Positions 60,615 through 64,000 of a DNA stretch of 64,000 nucleotides are shown piece after piece. This DNA is from Neoechinorhynchus agilis (taxonomy: Eukaryota > Acanthocephala), in contig CM121342.1 of assembly GCA_051530055.1 (NCBI GenBank), positions 14,508,001 through 14,572,000 of the forward strand, read 5' to 3'. Position 1 is the first letter of the stretch, and each line of letters starts with the position of its first letter. Made by a program: the position numbers and the translations under genes. The notes under the pieces were generated by a model. It was not told where the DNA came from, made no database searches, and was given only the letters and a program-made list of their open reading frames with translations.

Positions 60615-61795
60615 GTGAGCGCTCTCCCGTCTCACGAAGCGTTATTTCTGATAAAAACGCACTCTTTATCCCCAAATTGTTATATAAGGTCCTCACAGCT
60701 ACATTCTTCAAACATAAGGAAGGATTGGCTAAGCTCGACGACAAAGTGAGGGCTTATCTCGAGCGTATTTTAAATGTCCAGCTCTCAGATGAGGCGTGGT
60801 TGCCTGTGTCATCTGGGGGAATTGGCATTCGGGCGCTAGTAGACCTTGCCAGCCTTTCTTGGATCGTATGAGCGGAGTCAACCGATAGCGAAGAAAATTC
60901 TGAGGGGAAAGTTTTGTCTTGACCATGACTTTGTGGTGGCAGTTAAAGAATGGTGCCAGCAGACAGGCGCTAACCATGTTCCCGTGAATGGCCTCAGACA
61001 GTCGATCTGGGATAAACCTCTCGTCGCTAGAGCTCACAGCTCTCTACTTTCCAGTTCTCGCGATGGGGTCGTCCGAGCTAGATTGTTGGTAGTTTCGACA
61101 CGATAATCGGGGCGTGGTTGGAGGCTGTTACTCTGGCATCTGTGGGAACTCTTCTCACTGATGAGGTAACGAGGATCGCAGTTTCGTTAAGACTTGGTCT
61201 TCCGATATGCACGCCCCATCGCTATCGATGTGGGTCTTTGGTTGATGTTTTCGGGTGGCACGGTCGCGTTTGCCGAAAATCGGGAGGAAGGTTCTCACGC
61301 CATTCTGAGATCAATAGCGTAATTTCTCGGGCGTTGAGAACGGCGAACTTCCCCAACATCTTGATAACCGCCCATCTTTGTCGACTAGACGGTCGTCGAC
61401 CTGACGGAATTTCGGTCTTTCCGTGGCGGGAGGGCGAGTGCCTTCTCTGGGATGCCACGTGTGTGGGCACCCTCGCAGTAAGCAACATTCCCTACTCTCT
61501 CGAAATCGCTGGAGGTGCAGCCAGTGCAGAGGAAGGTACGAAAATATAGGGATTTAGCAAGCGCCCACTATTTTGTCCCCTTTGGAGTAGAGACCTATGG
61601 AGCGCTCGGCAGCTGGGCACTCACTCTGCTCCATGATCTCTCGAAGAAATTGAGAAAAACGACCGGCGACGCACGAGCAGGAGTAATCCTGCGACAAAAT
61701 ATCTTGCTTGCAGTACAACGAGGCAATGCTGCTAGCGTCATAGCGACAGCCGAGGAAGGAGAAAAGCTCTAATTTTGCGGACGGTGGTGATTGCA
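60615..61795 (+). mobile_element. R2-like LINE, thumb plus endonuclease fragment
   Basis: 5'-truncated copy close to 16850-18822. It starts in the RT thumb (HEALFLIKNALFIPKLLYKV) and has DEAWLPVSSGGIGIRALVDL, NHVPVNGLRQSIWDKPLVAR, CTPHRYRCGSLVDVFGWHGR (zinc finger, with His/Trp changes), RHSEIN, RRPDGISVFPWREG, LLWDATCVGTL (the family Asp replaced by Gly in VGT) and VETYGALGSWALTLLHDLS. Three or more frame changes. Ends with AATTTTGCGGACGG and an AT tail inside the satellite. Confidence 0.9.
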
Positions 61796-62439
61796 CATTT
61801 TGCGCTTTATTATATTAAAAGGATTAAATTCATTTAGAAGTCTTCACCTGGTAAATAATTTTTCCATTAAAACCCTTTTTAAAACATCGTCGGGACTTGA
61901 GCAATAAAACAGCCCTTTAAAATTTAGAGCTCACAAGAAGGTTCGAAACAGTAGTCGTCCGGCATAAACTGGTATTTGCGAAGAATTTCGTTGGACACGC
62001 AAAAATTCATTATTCATACGCACTAAATTCATTGTTTAGGTCTTTACCCGGCAAACAATTTTTTTTATTAAAACATCGTCGGGACTTGCGCAATAAAACA
62101 GTCCTTTAAAATTTTGGAGCTCCAAAGAGGGTTCGAAAAAGTAGTCTTCTCGTATAAACTAGTTTTTGCGAAGAATTTTAAAATTGTTGAACACGCAAAA
62201 AATCATTATTTAAAATTCTTCACCGGGTAAATAATTTTTTTATTAAAAACCTCTGGGACTTGAGCAATAAAACAGTCCTTTAAATTTTGGAGCTTCAAAG
62301 ACGATTCGAAAAAGTAGTCTTCTCGTATAAACTCGTTTTTGCGAAGAATTTTAAAAATTTTTTATGAAGATTGGCCGCCGGTAACTTATATTGATGTGTG
62401 GTCTATTATGACACGGCTTTTAATTTTTTTTGGGGCCAA

Positions 62440-62705
62440 AGAAGTAATTCAATTACTCAAAGCACTGAACCATCCGGTACGAGTTTGTGCATTCCTCCGG
62501 ATCCTCAGATACCCCCAGGAGGCGGAACTCATCAGTGAGTTTCGCACCTTCAGCGGTATTTCGTCAACTTTGGTTATGCGTCATTGGTGGTAACGGATTC
62601 GAACCACTCGGCCCTTAATCGGGTACGGGCATTAGTTCACTTGACCACCTCGACACAACTACGGAATGTACAAACTCAGCCAATTTTATATTTATTAATT
62701 CAAGG
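62440..62705 (-). mobile_element. tRNA-derived SINE, copy 3
   Basis: Minus strand reads GTCGAGGTGGTCAAGTGAAC (A-box side) and GAGTGGTTCGAATCCGTTAC (B box), then the body GAAACTCACTGATGAGTTCC. The tail with GCCGTGTCATAATAG.CCACA continues to about 62366. Inverted relative to copy 4, almost identical to it. Confidence 0.85.
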
Positions 62706-62735
62706 GCCATTGAATTAGGATTTATTTTTTATGAC

Positions 62736-62826
62736 CAGGTCGGTGGGCTGTGTGCCCAAAAAAATTAACAGTCGTGAGATAATAGGCCACACATTGATAT
62801 AAGTTACCGGCTGGCCAATCTTCATA
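62736..62826 (+). mobile_element. SINE tail fragment between the head-to-head copies
   Basis: GGTCGGTGGGCTGTGTGCCC then ATAATAGGCCACACATTGAT, TAAGTTACCGGCTGGCCAAT: the 3' end region of the same SINE family without its tRNA-like head. Confidence 0.6.
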
Positions 62827-63185
62827 AAAAATAAATCCTAATTGAATGGCCTTTGAATTAATAAATATAAAATTGGCTGAGTTTGTACATTCCGTAGTTG
62901 TGTCGAGGTGGTCAAGTGAACTAATGCCCGTACCCGATTAAGGGCCGAGTGGTTCGAATCCGTTACCACCAATGACGCATAACCAAAGTTGACGAAATAC
63001 CGCTGAAGGGGCGAAACTCACTGATGAGTTCCGCCTCCTGGAGGTATCTGAGGATCCGGAGGAATGCACAAACTCGTACGGGATGGTTCAGTGCTTTGAG
63101 TAATTGAATTATTACTCTGAACCATGTCGGTGGGCTGTGTTCCCAAAAATTAACAGCCGTGTCATAATAGGCCACATATCGAATT
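62827..63185 (+). mobile_element. tRNA-derived SINE, copy 4 (longest)
   Basis: Complete copy: 5' flank shared with copy 3 (AATCCTAATTGAATGGCC), GTCGAGGTGGTCAAGTGAAC, B box GGTTCGAATCC, body, and tail GTCGGTGGGCTGTGTTCCC followed by AATAGGCCACA. Best reference for the family in this window. Confidence 0.85.
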
Positions 63186-63384
63186 TTAAAATCGTTGAAC
63201 ACGCAAAAATTCATATCGTCGGGACTTGCGCAATAAAACAGTCCTTTAAAATTTTGGAGCTCTAAAGAGGGTTCGAAAAAGTAGGCTTCTCGTATAAACT
63301 CGTTTTTGCGAAGAATTTTAAAAGGGTTGAACACACAAAAGTCATTATTCATACGCACTAAATTCATTGATTGGTATTTTGAAT

Positions 63385-63900
63385 TTAATCATTAGTCAGA
63401 GTGATTTCAATGCATCGAAGTCCTTTGGCCATTGGGTCTCCCATATGAACTCCATTTGGATGAAAAAGGCGCTTATTAGCATCTTCAATAAAATCGGATG
63501 CTTTGCGAGCAAACCGTTCATATTGAGTAGGTATGCACATAAAGATAAAATAGGCAGTTAAACACCCAAAGACGTTCTCAAGAAAGCTCTGCAAACTGAT
63601 ACTCTCAGCTTTCTCATAGTAGTCATTGATGCGTCGCATTACAGTAATGAATCGATCAGCGTCCACCCTCCCTCTCAGTTGATTTGGATAATCCTCGCAG
63701 AACCGGACAGCGACTCCTTCACTAAAGTCGCGTTGAATGAAAAACTTTGCCATGTTATGAGCGTTTGTCGCCGCACTTGATGATATCTGTCGGTGTGGAA
63801 GCAGTAAAGTTCGGTTCTGCTGTGGTTGAGAGTGTCGACTTTGGTTCGCATTGGATGCGTTCGCTAAATGCAGTACCGGTTTTTGTTGTTGACTATGCAT
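63385..63900 (-). CDS. GOLGA7: Golgin subfamily A member 7 (GOLGA7/ERF4-like)
   Basis: Cofactor of DHHC9-type palmitoyltransferases acting on Ras at the Golgi. Single open frame of 171 aa. The C-terminal 125 residues match the family throughout: KFFIQRDFSEGVAVRFCEDY (human [20 protein letters not shown]), ESISLQSFLENVFGCLTAYF (human [20 protein letters not shown], keeping the cysteine site), GVHMGDPMAKGLRCIEITL (human GLLLTDPIERGLRVIEITI). The N-terminal 48 residues from ATG 63900 are glutamine- and serine-rich and not in human; an internal Met (MAKFFIQRD) near 63756 would give the usual length. No intron seen. Convergent with MED23. Confidence 0.93.
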   Translation of the reverse strand: MHSQQQKPVLHLANASNANQSRHSQPQQNRTLLLPHRQISSSAATNAHNMAKFFIQRDFSEGVAVRFCEDYPNQLRGRVDADRFITVMRRINDYYEKAESISLQSFLENVFGCLTAYFIFMCIPTQYERFARKASDFIEDANKRLFHPNGVHMGDPMAKGLRCIEITLTND

Positions 63901-64000
63901 TCACGTCTGTAAGGAGAGAACGAGAGAGAGTAGCTTTCGTGGTTGATTCTCCGGAAACTTATTCTAAGAAATAGAAGAATGCGGGTTCAGTTTGGCTTTA

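Larger units (their letters stand above)
60463..63375. repeat. Interrupted satellite (unit about 180-185 bp) between MED23 and GOLGA7
   Basis: Copies of a unit with CAATAAAACAG.CCTTTAAA, GCGAAGAATTT, GAACACGCAAA.ATTCATTA and CATACGCACTAAATTCATTG start near 60466, 61903, 62090, 62268 and 63228. Consecutive copies at 61903, 62090 and 62268 give a period of 178-187 bp. An R2-like LINE (60615-61795) and SINE copies (62366-63185) lie inside the array, so it was one block before they inserted. Confidence 0.8.

Noticed and set aside
62880-62960. tRNA gene (A-box and B-box-like motifs)
   Set aside because: No complete cloverleaf or acceptor stem, several copies with a common non-tRNA body and tail: a SINE.

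Overview
The window is nuclear DNA of a small-genome, AT-rich animal. Animal origin follows from an activin type-II receptor and a full set of intron-containing eukaryotic genes (ANAPC10, CCDC51/MITOK, SRP72, a PP2C phosphatase, XPNPEP3, PAXBP1/GCFC, MED23, GOLGA7). The introns I could place from reading frame plus GT..AG are often tiny (46, 47, 51, 52 and 55 nt) and neighbouring genes can be a few tens of bases apart. A miniaturised, fast-evolving parasitic animal such as an orthonectid would fit, but the species cannot be read from this sequence alone.

Layout. 1-9.6 kb is a repeat-rich block: a long minus-strand LINE with a restriction-like endonuclease (R2-like), a broken copy of an unknown arginine-rich gene family that now carries a fossil totivirus-like RNA-virus polymerase, a SINE, another R2-like fragment and a CR1-like LINE fragment. 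10.0-16.8 kb is a gene island: ANAPC10, an unrecognised gene, CCDC51 and SRP72, with two palindromic elements. 16.8-23.5 kb is nested LINE debris of two families. 23.5-26.5 kb holds two tandem copies of the arginine-rich family. 26.6-31.9 kb is an array of about 27 units, roughly 203 or 191 bp each, whose longer unit has splice-like boundaries. 32-34 kb has a LINE ORF1 remnant and a small unknown gene.

36-39.7 kb holds convergent PP2C and XPNPEP3 with 23 bp between their stop codons. 40-42.3 kb is a secreted beta-propeller protein. 43-44.4 kb is a 196-bp tandem repeat directly upstream of PAXBP1 (44.6-47.4 kb). 47.6-49.8 kb is LINE and MITE debris. 50.0-53.4 kb is an activin type-II receptor with an eight-unit, 180-bp tandem repeat inside one intron. 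55.2-60.5 kb is MED23. 60.5-63.4 kb is a satellite split by an R2-like LINE and head-to-head SINEs. The window closes with GOLGA7 on the minus strand.

No operon-like pathway ties the genes together; they are ordinary housekeeping and signalling genes. The parts most worth a second look are the virus fossil inside a gene-family copy, the arginine-rich family itself, and the splice-like tandem array. Exon limits are approximate unless a boundary is stated.
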